Counted from the stretch's first letter, positions 1 through 12,235 are shown. The stretch is 64,000 nt of DNA from Anniella stebbinsi (GCA_029215795.1 JARDYH010000007.1:103617263-103681262), one strand, 5' to 3'. Program-made: numbers and translations. Notes: generated by a model not told the origin, from the letters alone.

Positions 1-502
1 CACCTGAGAAGAAAGAAACACAGAAGGCAGACACTGCAGCAGATACAACCAAAGTTAATCAGATTAATACTTCAAGAGGCCTTTGGCACTAACAGGAATG
101 TAACCCACCTGGGATAAGGGAGTAAGTAAATAAATAAATAAGCTTGCTTTGCAAGAGTACCATAGTATTGGCATGTCTAACTACAACTGGAGAGAAGGTG
201 CAACAGGCACCACAGCCGTGGAATTAATTGTATCTATGTTGTCAATATTGTTATCTTTTCAGCACCAGGACAAGACTTTCCTCTTCTCCCAGGCATTTAA
301 CAGTGTATGTTGAGGGTTTTGTTGCAGTGGTGGTGGTGGTTTGACCCAGAATAGTTGTTTTTAAATTATATTGTATTTATAACATGTTTGTATGCTTTTT
401 ATCGTTTCAAATTTTGTATATCGGTTTTTTAATGCTCAATGTTTTTAATTTTTGTAAACCGCCCAGAGAGCTTCAGCTATGGGGCAGTATATAAATGGAA
501 GA

Positions 503-546
<44 letters not shown>

Positions 547-1378
547 ACTAGGCAGTATTCTTATTCTACTGTCAGATCCGATTGTGGGCATTTTACATTT
601 CCAAAGCAAGAGAGTGAAAGACATCTTGAAAGCATTCCTTTAAAAAGAAAGACATCCGTGGGATACCTATGGTTTACAATTTTAATTATCTTAATTAACA
701 TTTAAGTGTGGCACACTGTATTCTCTAGTTACATTTGGAGCTGCCTTATTTGTAATCACACTGTTAGTCTACCAGTGGCCTCTCCTGTCAGGCAGTGACC
801 CTCCAGGGTGCTAGACTGAGCTTTTCCCCAGGCCTGCTTACTGGGACCTCCTGCATTCAAATCAAACACCTTTACCAGTGAACGACAGACCCTCTCCTAC
901 ACAAACTGAAAAGTAGATCATACAGCCATTTTCGCAGGACATTCTCATAAGGTTCTGCAGAAAGCGGTCTATAGTGATATCAGTACCAAGTTGATTTTTC
1001 ACAACATTAATTCAAAAGGCAAACAAACATTGGGAAAATCCTTCTAGATGTTCCAAAGAATCCATGGCTGGGAAGGGAATGAAATCACACAAGTCCTCTT
1101 CGGTATTTTTTTCTTCATCTCTGAAGAAACAGAACTGCAAAACCAGTGTTGCCAATGTTGCTTAAAAACCAATGTTGCCTAAAAAGTTAATCCCACATGG
1201 TAACACTCACGAAGTCAGACTGGGAAGACAGTTAAAAGACTTCCCGTCTAGTCTTTTGTCCCCATGGCAAAATGACCCACCCAGCAGATCTCCACACACC
1301 AGCCTACATAATCTATCTGCATCGCAGGCAAAGAACAGGTGCGCTGTGGAAAGAAGAGGATGCAAAAGGGAAACTTAC
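1..1378. other. GSTK1 intron 3' of the last visible exon
   Basis: This is non-coding sequence on the 3' side of the last GSTK1 exon seen. The remaining GSTK1 exons (the part after ESILA in the protein) were not recognised here and probably lie beyond the left edge. Apart from the LINE/SINE-like tail near position 500, I see nothing assignable. Confidence 0.5.
400..545 (+). repeat. 3' tail of a CR1/L2-type LINE or SINE ending in (TAA)n
   Basis: The stretch 'gtaaaccgcccagagagc' followed by a gcagtatataaatgga-type end and about 14 TAA units is the 3' tail typical of dispersed non-LTR repeats in reptiles. Only the tail is recognisable. The family assignment is from memory of the motif and is tentative. 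Confidence 0.5.
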
Positions 1379-1414
1379 TGCCAAAATACTTTCTGGCTGG
1401 GTGATGTCTTCATC
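1379..1414 (-). CDS. GSTK1: GSTK1, 36-nt exon (DEDIT...ESILA)
   Basis: This short exon of glutathione S-transferase kappa 1 encodes DEDITQPESILA, close to the NEDITEPQSILA segment of mammalian GSTK1. On the minus strand it is preceded by a CTTTTCAG acceptor and followed by a GTAAGT donor. It starts and ends in phase 0, which agrees with the phase-0 end of the exon upstream at 2515. In the kappa family this segment belongs to the helical domain inserted in the thioredoxin fold. Later exons should lie to the left of the window. Confidence 0.88.
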
Positions 1415-2514
1415 CTGAAAAGACAAGGAGTAAATGAACGGGTCACAACTGCTCATGACCAAGAGACTGCCCAAAGAGCGAAAGTGTCAACTTAAGTATC
1501 TGGTTCGCTAACGAGTCAAAAACAAACAAACAAAAACGGTGAGACAAGGATGTCATTTTGTTCACCTACATGGAGGAGAATGCCAAGTTTTCTTCACTAT
1601 TCATACAACGACACGGAAGTGTAGGAATATGGAAGAGAGAATAATGGAGTCTGGCTGGGAATTCTGAATTTCCATAAAAATTTCCACCTCATTTTGATGT
1701 TCCACCCACCTCAGACCTGTATGACTTGTGGCCAATGAAGCTGAACACAGCCCCACCAGTCATGTATCATAGTCAGCAAGATGTCTACAACAAACCATTT
1801 TTGCCGTTCTTCGGGGACAATCAAAGCAGGGGCAACCTACAGTACTGCATTTGACTTAGTGTATAAGTCTGGCCCAGGTCATTCCAACTTTCTTGTATAA
1901 GCGACCGGACGAAATAATTCTGAGGGGCACAGAAACATCTTGAAAGATGCATGTGACGTCACCACCCACTGTGACGCTATCCATGACTTTATTCTCAAAA
2001 AGAATGAGGGAACTATAAACCTTCTTGTTATTTATTTATTTTTGTGCGTGAATGTGAATGTGTATCACCAATCTAAGGTAATGAATAAGGCTGAGTAAGC
2101 GTGGTTAAAATAACAAAACAATATTTAAATACACCTTAGGTTTAATGTTATTAAAATAACTATACTTTCCTCCACCTCTCAGGGAAAACTAACTAATCCC
2201 CAAAACTATAGCCCCCCTTTCCTAATCCTATTCTGATGAAAGCCCGTCCTTCTCCCTCTCCCAACTCTCCTTTAACTGCCTCTCAACTCCTTTATCTTCT
2301 CCTCTCCACTCCAAATCAACCAACCAGACGACAACATTCAAACAGCTCAACATTCTAACTCCCCTTCCGCCCCACTTACCATTGCCTGTAATAAAAAAGA
2401 ATTGGCCCAAGCAAATCAAGCCCTGAACCAACCATTCAAAAATTATACATATAAACAACAACATCAAATACCATTTCAGCACAATGCACAATACTTGAGT
2501 TCTGGAATACTAAC
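1415..2514. other. GSTK1 intron
   Basis: This is the intron between two GSTK1 exons. It is AT-rich, with no coding similarity and no clear repeat that I could recognise. Confidence 0.6.
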
Positions 2515-2615
2515 CCGGGACCAAATACGCATCCAAAATTCTCTTGACACAGACTCCAGAAGCTGCGGTTCTGCTATATCCACAGCTGTGACAAAACGCA
2601 TGGCAGAAAGACTAC
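2515..2615 (-). CDS. GSTK1: GSTK1, 101-nt exon (GSLSAMRF...WMRIWSR)
   Basis: This exon encodes a segment running from [12 protein letters not shown] to EFWMRIWSR. It matches the mammalian GSTK1 block SLSAMRFLTAVN...LWMRVWSR almost residue for residue. The minus strand shows an AATACAG acceptor and a GTTAGT donor. The exon begins with two bases completing a Gly codon split from the upstream exon, and ends in phase 0. There is no stop or frameshift, so this looks like a functional exon. In the kappa family this part belongs to the helical insertion domain that helps form the glutathione/substrate site. Confidence 0.93.
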
Positions 2616-3786
2616 CTGTATTTGGTAAAGACAGACATGAAAGAAGGCTAGAGAGATTGCACAAAGGTCAATGGAGAGAACCCCATTGCTGCAAAACACC
2701 AAAGAAGGTTTGGCCAAAGGACTTCCCATCAGATAATCATTTACACTTCAATGTCATCAGTTTACATGATGACACGGCACATGGTAAAGTTTACACGCTT
2801 CAGCCCTACCATAAGCTTACAATCTAGCTGTTGACAGAGGGGAAAACAACAGCACTCAAGCCTAAGGAAGTATTATCTCTTAACCAAGATCAACCAACCC
2901 AGAACCCGGTCCACCACACCACGTCAAGAACAGACATGAGCCTGGGGTTTGTTCATCATGTAACATTTTCATGACATTTTGCCTCTAGCTGTTTGACTTC
3001 ACCCTGGCATATCAGTTGAGTAAGTATTAGGCAAAGAGAGGAGAGTTCAGAATTCTGAAAAGTTGCTCAGGTAAGTCCTGATTTCTTTCCTTTCCTTCTA
3101 GCTCCCTGAGTTCTGGCCATCTGCAATCATAATATAAGCAATGTCAAATGTTTACCTGCCAATGGGATGGCAAGTGGTGCACAATGGAGGCACCCAATTT
3201 GGCCAGCACTGAGAGACATGGATTCTGTCAGCGTAGGCTGAGTCTTCCTTTGCATGACTCTCACCACCCCAATGGGGATGGCAAGAAATGCATAAGCGAG
3301 ATGCTTTACTAGGCTTGTTACTGGAAGGAGCTCCTCTTCCCAGCACCGGTCATGTCTCTTTCCTTGTGCGAAGAGAAGAGTATGGACATAGGCAAAATGG
3401 ACAAGGTTCATGGTGTCAGTGGGAGTGGTGATGCCCAGTGATATCATCTGGACCATGAAGGACCTGGGAGGGGGGTGGCAATTCAGCCCCAAAGTAGTTC
3501 CCCTCCTCTGTTCTACAGTATGTAAAAATTTAATAGCAGTCTTTTTGGAGGGGTGGGGAACACACACACACACACACACACACACAGCAAATTGGGACTG
3601 CAGCACTGGCGGAGGAGCTGTTTTTAAGCTTTTCCTTCTGTATTTGTTTTTTTCTAATTAAAGTCCCTCCAATTGTTTTTACAAATTGAGGGAAAGCACG
3701 GGAATACCACCCCATTTAAATGAAATAGTGACCAGATCTTCCAAAGGGACTACATTGTCCCCGTTAAAGCAGCCTCCTTTTCTTAC
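2616..3786. other. GSTK1 intron
   Basis: This is the intron between the GSTK1 exons at 3787-3915 and 2515-2615. It holds a (CA)n microsatellite. An open minus-strand stretch at about 3127-3470 has no family match that I can recognise and is not called as a gene. Confidence 0.55.
3560..3585 (+). repeat. (CA)n microsatellite
   Basis: This is an uninterrupted CA dinucleotide run of about 13 units, directly visible. Confidence 0.95.
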
Positions 3787-3915
3787 CCTTTTCAATCACA
3801 GTCCCCATGAAATCCTTTGGTATTTGCACAGGCACTTGGTAGAATTTTGCCACCCGCACGATGTCCTTCATCATGTACTCTCCTCTCTTGGGCAGCAGTG
3901 CTGGGGGGCGGTTAC
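3787..3915 (-). CDS. GSTK1: GSTK1, 129-nt exon (GNRPPALLPKRGEYM...VIEKG)
   Basis: This exon encodes NRPPALLPKRGEYMMKD and continues to QIPKDFMGTVIEKG. It corresponds to NKPPGLLPRKGLYMANDLK...FPKDFLSVMLEKG of mammalian GSTK1. The acceptor is TTGCAACAG and the donor GTAAGA on the minus strand. Both ends split a Gly codon after its first base, so the phase matches the next exon exactly (G|GT). In kappa-class GSTs this block opens the helical domain. The reading frame is intact. Confidence 0.94.
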
Positions 3916-4979
3916 CTGTTGCAAAGGATGGAGCATTACAAGAGGGAGTTTTCAGACAGAGACGAATGCTGCATCTTGCCATTTCTCATTCCTCCAGCAC
4001 AACACGGGAGTTAATCAAGAGAAAACTTTTCTGGATTCTTTCCTTAAGAAGCCTAGAACCCAGCGGATTGAACGATTCTCTGGATTTAACCTCATAACCA
4101 TAATAGAATCCATAATAAGTTTCCAGCATTGGGAGCAGTTGATCAGTGGAATTCTTTAACAACCCCCCCCCCAAAAAAAATTATACTAAAAATATAAAAA
4201 CATATTTTAAAAAAAACAAAATACATTTCAAGCAATTATGCAGTGTGCTGATAGCTAAGTGTTGACAGGATCATTCAGATATAAGACAATCAAGGCTGCC
4301 GGCTGTCTATGGATTAACTTAAATTGCTCCAAAACTGACCTTGGCTTCTAAGTAGGAGGAAGGCAAGTTTTGAGATAGCAAGTTTTGAGATAGTACAGAG
4401 CCCGCGGGGACGCCCAACAAGCTGAGAACTGTTTCCTTTTGCATTTAGGTTTTATTGTTTTAATATTGTGGTAACGACCACAAAATTATAGAGAAGTGTG
4501 TTTTTCTTCAGCTCCTGACGAAGGATTTTTCCGAAACGCGTAGAACAGATTTTATTAAAAATTAAAGAAAAAGACTGTTTCATAGCACCAGAGCTTGGCT
4601 CTCTTTTTCCATCGCTGTATTTTAATAAGGCCCACTGCAATCATTTTTTCACTGTGTTTGTGGAAGAAGGAAGCTGCTGTGTGCTGTTGTATTAGCAGAG
4701 AGAAAGAGAAACTAAACAGATCGGGAATCCTGGCAGGTGACCAGAGACGGTAATTAATGGATTTTAACTTGAAGCAGTAAAGGCTGACTGATAAGGCTGG
4801 GGGGAGAGATTGAAGCGAACATCTGAGTGAAAAGAGGCATTTAACCCCCAGCTGAATGTGTTAGAAGCCGAAACATATTTGTCTGATAAGAACGGAGAGG
4901 ATATTTGAGTGTGGCGGCTAAGAACTAGGTGAGGGGTGCGGATTTATGAGTTTAGCTTTATGAAAAGAAAGTAAAAAGG
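3916..4979. other. GSTK1 intron, non-coding up to the L1
   Basis: This is intronic sequence on the 5' side of the third visible GSTK1 exon. It includes a poly-C/poly-A stretch near 4165 and a CTGACGAAGG...CGAAACGCGT-type segment near 4515 that looks like part of a dispersed element I cannot name. The missing second GSTK1 exon was looked for here and not found. Confidence 0.45.
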
Positions 4980-5061
4980 TGATAAGTCCAGTGCCCCCGC
5001 CTGGTTCAGGCTGTTGAAAGAGCATCCTTCAGATAAGAACTGGCATCGGCTCACTAGAGTA

Positions 5062-5968
5062 ATGGAGGACAAAGCGAAGTCGTCAGACAAAGCCGGAAAA
5101 GTGTCTCCACTTCACTCCGGAAGTGGCAGCTCTAAATCTGGAAGCAAGCCAGGTGCAGTTCCTAAAGCGGCCAAAGAGAGTCAATCATGGTCACCAGATG
5201 ATTTAATGGACAATTTTCAGAAGGTGTTAGAGATGGCCCTGAAGAAGCAGGAGGAAAGATTAATTCAAAGAATTATGGACTCACAGATTGAATTTATGAC
5301 AGGCCTTCAAACGGTGGTGGAAAATATGGAGAATTTGGAGAAGGAGACTGGAAAGCTTAAGGAAGATAGCAAGCAGCAGGGGGAGCACTTGCAGGAGATG
5401 GATTTGCATTTAATTGCCCTCGAAGATAGAGACAGGAAAGTGAACATTCAGATTAGGTCTTTTAAAGAGCAAGAGGGGGAGAACCCTAAGGCTTGAAGAG
5501 ACATAATTTTGGCATGGATCAGGGAACTGGAACCCCAGGAAATTTGAGAGATGGATGACATCGAGAGGATCCACAGAGTAGGCTACAAGAAGAAGGGGAT
5601 GCTCCCAAGGGATATAATTGTTAAATTTGCAAAATTATTACAAGAAAGAAAAGTTAATGCAAGCAATTAGGCGTCTGGGCCAACCCATGTTACAAGCAAC
5701 ACCAATTGAGATTTATAATGACTTATGTCCTCAAACCGTGCAGTGGCGGAAGAGCATCAGATTGTGTACAGTGGTCTTGCGGAAGAAGTCGATAACATAC
5801 AGTTGGGGGTATCCAGTCTTTTTGAGATTTATGTGGAAAGGGAAACAACATAGAATAACATCATGTGAGCAACGGATGGATCTTCTGGAGAAGTTGGGTT
5901 TAGTCGACGCCACAGATGATGGAGAAACAAAGCAGGATGAAGGCGCTGTAGGAGGAAGCAGTCAATAA
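5062..5968 (+). pseudogene. L1 ORF1-like RNA-binding protein remnant
   Basis: An ATG at 5062 opens a frame to 5496. It has a low-complexity Ser/Lys-rich head (residues 1-50), then a coiled-coil-like stretch with regular Glu/Lys/Leu spacing around EEERLIQRIMDSQIEF. After the stop at 5496 the homology continues in other frames. A segment with IERIHRVGYKKKGMLPRDII resembles the RRM/C-terminal core of L1 ORF1p, where the usual pattern is IERVHR...RDIIVKF. In active L1s this protein trimerises and coats L1 RNA. The frame is broken at 5497 and again before 5618, so it cannot make the full protein. Confidence 0.7.
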
Positions 5969-6216
5969 AGAATTATGATTGTAATAGGGATAAGAAGAGA
6001 TTATAAGGGAGGGGAGGGTCAGATTTTGCTCCTGGATTGTTGGGTTGCTTCTCCCCCCACCCTGAAGAGTTCTAAAATATTTGGGGCCATTGCCCAGAAA
6101 GGTCTGGTGAGGAGGGGGGTGAAGATGGGGGGGGTAAGTGTGGGGGGAGGGTAAGGGAAGGGGGGTATGTGTGTCACAGAGGGAGACCAATTTAGAGATT
6201 TGTGTGAAAGGGAGAG

Positions 6217-7637
6217 ATGGAAAATAAATTAAGGGTTGCAACTTTAAATGTTAAAGGGCTAGGAACTGTTATAAAAAAGAAACATTATAAAAAAGAAAAA
6301 GCGGATGTGATTTTTTTGCAGGAAACTCATCAAATAAAGGAGGGTGTAAATGAGCTTCAGATGAGGGAGGTGGGCGTTTATGAAAGTCTTTTGGTACTTC
6401 TAAAGCGAGGGGTGTAGCGATAATAATCTCAAAAAATGTGGTATTACTATACAAAGGGTGAAGAAGGATGAAGTGGGAAGATTTCTGATAATTTTTTGCA
6501 TGGTTGGGGAGGAGGAATATATATTGATTAATGTATATGCTCCAAATGTGAAACAAATAGAATTCTTCGATGAAGTTTTTAATGCGGTGGGAGAAGTGGG
6601 TAAAAATAACATTTTGATGGCAGGTGACTTTAATATGGTATTAGATAAAGGGAAAGATAGGGATAATATATTAAGAGATCTTAAGAGTGGTGGGAAGACG
6701 GGGTTAAGCAAATTAATGGAGGGAAAAGAATTAATGGATGTTTGGAGAGTATTAAAAGGGGAAGAAAGGAAATATACCTTCTATTCACCAAGGTTTAAGA
6801 GTTATTCTAGGATTGATTTTATTTTTGTGTCAAAGAATATGGTATCTAAAATTATAGATTGTGCTATTGGGGTAATTAAAGTCACCGATCACGCATTAAT
6901 GACGATGGATATTAAAACGAAGAAGGATTATAGACAAGCTAAGAGGTGGAGAATGGATACAAGGTTATTAAATAATAAAACTATAGTGGGAAAAATAAAA
7001 AAAGAAATGCAGGAAATATGGGAAATTAATGAAATGGAGTCAAACTCGCAAGGGTTAATATGGGACACAATGAAGGCAGCGGTAAGAGGGATTTGTATTA
7101 GGGAAATGTGTACCTTAAGAAAACAACAGGAAGCTCAAAATAAAAAAAATTGAAAAGGAGGTAAGGGACTTAGAGGAGAAGCTAAGAGAGACAAAAGATA
7201 AACGCCTATTTGCCCAAATTCAAGCTAAGAAAAAGGAATTAGAGAAAGAAGAGTCAGAACAGGTCCAAAGAGATTTGCTATATTTAAGGAGGGAATTTTT
7301 TGAATATAGTAATAAAAATTTGAAGATGCTGGCCAGGTCCACTCAGTCAAAAAAGGCTAAGAATATGATAGGGACAATTAGAGATAAGACAGGGGAAAGT
7401 AGCAATTTAATGAAGGATAAATTAAATATATTTCAGGAATTTTATAGAGAATTATATACAACAGATACGGGTCCACAGGTTAAGGTATTGGAATATGTAG
7501 AGAGGAACTGGAAAATAAGATTACAGAGGCAAGATAGCGATTATATGGAAGGATTAGTCACTGAGAGAGAAATAGAAGGAATTATTGATAACTTAAAAGG
7601 AGGGAAATCTCCAGGAATGGATGGTTTGGGGCTTGAG
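6217..7637 (+). pseudogene. L1 ORF2, endonuclease domain and start of RT
   Basis: The frame opens at the ATG at 6217 with LRVATLNVKGLG, then ADVIFLQETH, the first apurinic-endonuclease motifs of L1 ORF2. After a frameshift near 6415 the domain continues with YILINVYAPN, ILMAGDFNMV, SRIDFIFVS and KVTDHALMTMDI, the catalytic Asp/Asn and SDH-like positions of the EN fold. The linker follows, and the frame ends with GGKSPGMDGL, the first RT motif. In a working L1 this protein nicks DNA and primes reverse transcription. Here it is frameshifted and cut off before the catalytic RT motifs. Confidence 0.82.
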
Positions 7638-8404
7638 TAAAAAGTGAAAAGTGAAAGTAGGAAAGCAGACACGAGCCCTGTAATGGATACTAGCAAGGAT
7701 CAAAGGGATCGAGACGAGACAGTGTTTCCTTTTCTTCGCGGGAAGCGGGAGGGGGAGGAGAGGAAGACCTGGCCTCTGTGGAACATTTTTTGAAACATTT
7801 AATCTAAAAATTCCATAGCCATCAAATGCCTGGACCTATCATTCTGAAATTTCTGACACATATCTACCCCTAACCCATCTACAAAGTGAGCAATGTTCAG
7901 ACTTCTAACTTTTAAAATAAAAAAGTTATAGGCGTTTCTTTCCTCATTGTTTCAAAAATTAATTGCCACCACATGCCTGGACCCAGCTTTCGGAAATTTT
8001 ACACATCTATCAAGTGAAGTGTTCCCTGTAATGTGCCCATGTTTCCTGTTTGTATCTTAAAAAATAAAAAAATGGGAGGCGTAACTGTATTTACCCCACT
8101 ACTACCCATTTTTCTAAAATTAATTGCCATACAAGGCAAGCACCTACGTTTTTGAAATTTCACACACATAGGTCCCAAGGTACCACCTACAATGTGGCAA
8201 AGTTTCATGTGTGTAACTTTAAAAATGACAAAGTTATAGGCATTCCTGGGTATTTATTAAAAAATTAATTGCCACAAAACGCATGCACCAATCTTTCTGA
8301 AATTTCTCACAGATAACTATCCCTAACCAGTCTACAATGTGCCCAAGTTTCCTGTTTGTATCTTCAAAAATAAAAATGTGGGAGGCATAACTGTATTTCT
8401 CAGT

Positions 8405-8488
8405 GGGAAAGTGCAATGCAATGATTCCCTATGGGAAAGTGCAATGCAATGATTCCCTATGGGAAAGTGCAATGCAATGATTCCCTAT
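8405..8488 (+). repeat. 28-bp tandem repeat, three copies
   Basis: Three exact copies of a 28-bp unit beginning gggaaagtgcaatgcaatga start at 8405, 8433 and 8461. A degenerate continuation runs to about 8540. Confidence 0.9.
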
Positions 8489-9339
8489 GGGAAAGTACTG
8501 TCCAATGAATCCCTATGGGCAAGTGCTGTCCAATGAATCCCTCATTGTTTCAAAAATTAATTGCCACACCAGGCAAGCACCAATGTTTCTGAAATTTTAC
8601 ACACATATCAAGTGAAGTGTTCCCTGTAATGTGCCCAAGTTTCCTGTTTGTATCTTCAAAACTAAAAAAATGGGAGGCGTAACTGTATTTACCCCACTAC
8701 TACCCATTTTTCTAAAATTAATTGCCACACAAGGCAAGCACCTATGTTTCTGAAATTTCACACACATAGGTCCCAAGGTACCACCTACAATGTGGCAAAG
8801 TTTCATGTGTGTAACTTTAAAAATGACAAAGTTATAGGTGTTTCTTTCCTCATTGTTTCAAAACTTAATTGCCACACAAGGCAAGCTCCAATGTTTCTGA
8901 AATTTCACTCACATATCAAGGCAAGTGGTACCTGTAATGTGCCCAAGTTTCCTGTTTGTATCTTAAAAAATAAAAAAATGGGAGGCGTAACTGTATTTAC
9001 CCCACTACTACCCATTTTTCTAAAATTAATTGCCACACAAGGCAAGCACCTATGTTTCTGAAATTTCACACACATAGGTCCCAAGGTACCTCCTACAATG
9101 TGGCAAAGTTTCATGTTTGTAACTTTAAAAATGACAAAGTTATAAGCATTCCTGGGTATTTATTAAAAAATTAATTGCCACAAAACGCATGCACCAATCC
9201 TTCTGAAATTTCTCACAGATAACTATCCCTAACCAGTCTACAATGTCCCCAAGTTTCATCCTTCTATCTTTAAAAATGAAAAAGTTATAGGCGTTTTTGT
9301 AAAACAATACTTGGCTATGGGAAAAAGCATTCAAAATGG

Positions 9340-9467
9340 CGTCCGATCCGGATCGGACATCTGGTCCGATCCGATCCGACCAGCCTCCGATCCGATCCGA
9401 TCCGACCCCCCAGGTCCGATTCCGATCCGCTATCCGATCCGATCCGGGGGGTCAGTGCACATCCCTA
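9340..9467. mobile_element. Right end of a GATCCG-rich hAT-like MITE
   Basis: A run of tccgatccg motifs ends in gtgcacatccct followed by a. This equals the right terminus of the complete element at 18772-19167. No matching left terminus or target duplication was found at this locus, so this is a fragment, or one end of the larger 7638-9467 block. Confidence 0.6.
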
Positions 9468-10820
9468 TTTAGAATGCTGCCGATTAAAATATCGGAAGTA
9501 GAGTTAAAGAGCTGGCAAAATATGATTAACGCTTATTGCAATGGAGATAAGAGAGCTAGGATTAATAAAGGGTTATGGTATAAGACACAAAAGAAAGGAG
9601 GCTTGGGACTTCCAAATATAAAGAATTATTATATTGCTAATCAGTTAAGATACGTCATAAATAGTATATTAGGGGAGGAAGATTTAGAATGGTTAGAAAT
9701 GCAAACAGGGGAACTAGATTTTAAATTGCAAAATATTTTTTGAATTAAAATTCAAAAGAAAGGTTTGAGGGGACTGGACAACCCATTGCTGAAAAATATT
9801 TTAGAGATCTGGGAGAAAGTTAAAGGAAAGTTAATACCAGGAGACTCTCCACTCGCCCCAGTGGTAGCAGTGGGAAACTTCCCAAGGAATTTAAAAGTAG
9901 AGTTGGAAGGGAGTCTGAAGGATCAGGAAATTATTAGGTTAAGGAATTGGATGGAAAGAATGATAGATAAGGAGCAAATTAGAGAGTTATTAAAAGGACA
10001 AAAGATAGCTTAGTTCAAATGTTTACAATTGGAAAAATGGACACAGGAATGGAAAAAGATAAATAAGAAATGTAGAAATAATACAAGATTTGAAGATTTA
10101 ATTGAATCAAGAGGAAAGAAGGAAGTAATTAAAACTAGAAAAGGTTTGACTAATGGAATATACAGAATTCTGATAGAGGATGATGAATATCAAGACTCTC
10201 TTAAAATGATTTGGAAAGATGATTTAAAGGAACAAATTAACGAATATGACTGGGGGAGGATATGGGATGCAAGAATGTTAAAGCTCTTGTCGATTAGAAT
10301 TAAAGAGAATTATAAGACAGTATAGAGATGGTATTTAACACTGTTAAGATTTCATCAGATAGATAAAAAAGTGTCCAAGAATTGTTGAAGGGGGTGTCAG
10401 GAGGTTGGAACTTATTTTCATATGTGGTGGAGCTGTGAACATGTACAAAAAATTTGGGAAAGGGTGTTTAAAGAAATAAGTGAAATAATTGGAAGTAAAG
10501 TGGAATTAAGCCCAAAGCTGGCTCTACTAGCAATATGGGATAAAGGAAATGAGAATATAAACAAGAGAGAATTGATAAACAACCTCCTGGCTCCTGTCAG
10601 AATAATGATTGCTAAAAACTGGAAAGGGCAAGGGATATATACTATAGAAGAATGGTATAAAGAAATATGGGATATGGCACTTAATGATAAGCTAACGTGT
10701 AAAATGAAAATAAAGAGGGGAATGTCCAGTAAGAATGATTTTGGAGATATATGGAGCCCATTTTTGGAATATGTATTAAGAACGGGAAAGGGGCAAATAC
10801 CTTCAAAAGAGTCTTTATAA
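9468..10820 (+). pseudogene. L1 ORF2, C-terminal part
   Basis: The L1 resumes at 9468 with a segment beginning FRMLPIKI and containing KKGGLGLPNIKNYYIANQL. This corresponds to the post-RT region of L1 ORF2, where the usual pattern is GGLGFPD...YYLASQL. Several open pieces follow, at 9765-10013, 10029-10325 and 10422-10820. The last contains MWWSCEHVQKIWERVF, the W/C-rich C-terminal segment (compare HMWWECPKVKKFW in related elements). At least three stops separate the pieces. The distance missing from the ORF2 centre is inferred to be about 1 kb. Confidence 0.75.
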
Positions 10821-10975
10821 TTTTGGAAAGAAGAATAATGAATAATTGAAGGTCTCCTGGGGGGAGGGGAGCACGGGGGTTATGTAGGTTATGTATTGTA
10901 TTTTATGTTGTTTTTATGTTGTATTATGTTGAAAAATAAAATATATATTTTTAAAAAAATAAAATAAATAAAAGC

Positions 10976-11962
10976 AAAATACCAATGAAAACAGATTGCT
11001 TGACAAGAAGCTTGATTTCCAGGACTCGGCAGCACTCTTTTCCTAGGGTGAGATGGATCCAAGCAGGGATTTCAGCATGCCAACATATACGGAATGCTTC
11101 ACCCACCTCCTGTGAACTACACTGAACTTCTGCAATCAGAACATCACTTTGAAGTAATATCCTTTGGTAGAAAGTAATTGCTGGACACATTTCCCAGGAC
11201 TATGCCTAATTTTTAGCAGAGCCAAGTTCTGCTATTCTGCACCTACCAGTTTCCTTCATTATGCCTGCAAGGAAAGAAGGCCGCAAACGCAGCTCAATGT
11301 TCCAGATGGGACGGTACCGGCAGAGAACCTACAGTGGGAGAAAAACTCATTATCGGCAGCCTCAAATTCACATGGAGAAAGATCTGGAGCTAGCAGACAA
11401 GAAATGAAAGCAGCTTTGGCAAGGTAGATTTCTGAGCCAGTCTGCAACAGGAAAAAAAGACATGTTGCATGTACATGTGGTGCTTGAGGAATCAACAGGT
11501 TTACCGAGGCAACAACCTTCTTCATCGGATGCAAGAAATGGATTGGGAATGCAAGATGTACAGAGAAATATGTTTAGGTACATCCAAAGATAACCCAAGT
11601 TAAAACCAACAAGTACAAAGGTTTGCTGGAGTTCCTAACATGAACAGTGGCCTTAACTATTGCTGCAAGCTGTTGAGAAGTCTCATTTGCGGTAAGGGTG
11701 AGAGAAGACACAGGCAAAGTAGAGACACCAACTAACCTTGCCAAAAAAATGGCAAAATCAAACGTCATCATTCCATTGGGGATTAGTCACGCACATATTG
11801 GAGGGGCAAACCCCAACATGCTTCCCATAACCTAGGCATATGTCCTAGAGAGCCACAGGCCATCGCCTCTGACCATAAGGTTTCTATAAAGTAAAAAACC
11901 ACAAAACGAAGAACAACTAAAAAAAGGTAGCTGTGCTGACCATAAGAAAAATTGCAAACACC
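10976..11962. other. GSTK1 intron, unassigned
   Basis: No coding similarity was found. The moderately open minus-strand frames between 10951 and 11771 match nothing I recognise. Confidence 0.5.
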
Positions 11963-12235
11963 ATATTAGTGTAATAACTTTATTAGGTCAACCAAAAGAT
12001 CACAAAAAAATGTGCAAGCTTTTGAATCCTCTAAATCTCTCCATCAGGAAAGATGTTACAAAAAACAGGTTTAGCGGGAGGCAGGAGGAAAAACTGATTT
12101 GTTTTCTATCCCATCCCATCCCTATACCCTGACCAAACCCATTTTTTGTAATATCTTGCCTAATGACGAGATCTGGAGATCTTGAAACTTGCATATTTTT
12201 TGTGATCTTTGGGTTGGCCAAATAAAGGTATCATA
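11963..12235. repeat. Palindromic (fold-back) MITE
   Basis: The left segment 11966-12012 (tttattaggtcaaccaaaag...) is an imperfect reverse complement of 12186-12232 (...tttgggttggccaataaag). The two arms flank a roughly 170-bp centre. This is the structure of a non-autonomous fold-back DNA element. The superfamily was not determined. Confidence 0.6.

Larger units (their letters stand above)
7638..9467. repeat. Repeat block replacing the L1 RT core (about 300-bp tandem units)
   Basis: This block sits between two pieces of the L1 ORF2. Its body is a tandem array built from 'aattgccacacaaggcaag' and 'caagtttcctgtttgtatc' modules. The same 69-codon antisense frame recurs at 8597-8806 and 8905-9114 (308 bp apart) and at 7999-8208 (598 bp before the first of these), so the unit is about 300 bp with half-unit substructure. 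The block ends at 9467 in gtgcacatccct, the terminal sequence of the hAT-like MITE at 18772-19167. Confidence 0.75.
4980..10975 (+). mobile_element. L1-type LINE, inactivated, interrupted by a repeat block
   Basis: This non-LTR retrotransposon lies in the GSTK1 intron, antisense to the gene. In order it shows an ORF1 remnant, an ORF2 endonuclease, the first reverse-transcriptase motif, a foreign block (7638-9467) where the catalytic RT core should be, then the ORF2 C-terminal part and an A-rich tail ending in AAATAAAATAAATAAA. Numerous stops and frameshifts break both ORFs. The exact 5' end and target-site duplication were not determined. Confidence 0.8.

Noticed and set aside
3127..3606. 159-codon minus-strand frame with Cys/His and hydrophobic parts
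   Set aside because: It runs into the (CA)n repeat, has no family similarity I can recognise and lies in a GSTK1 intron.
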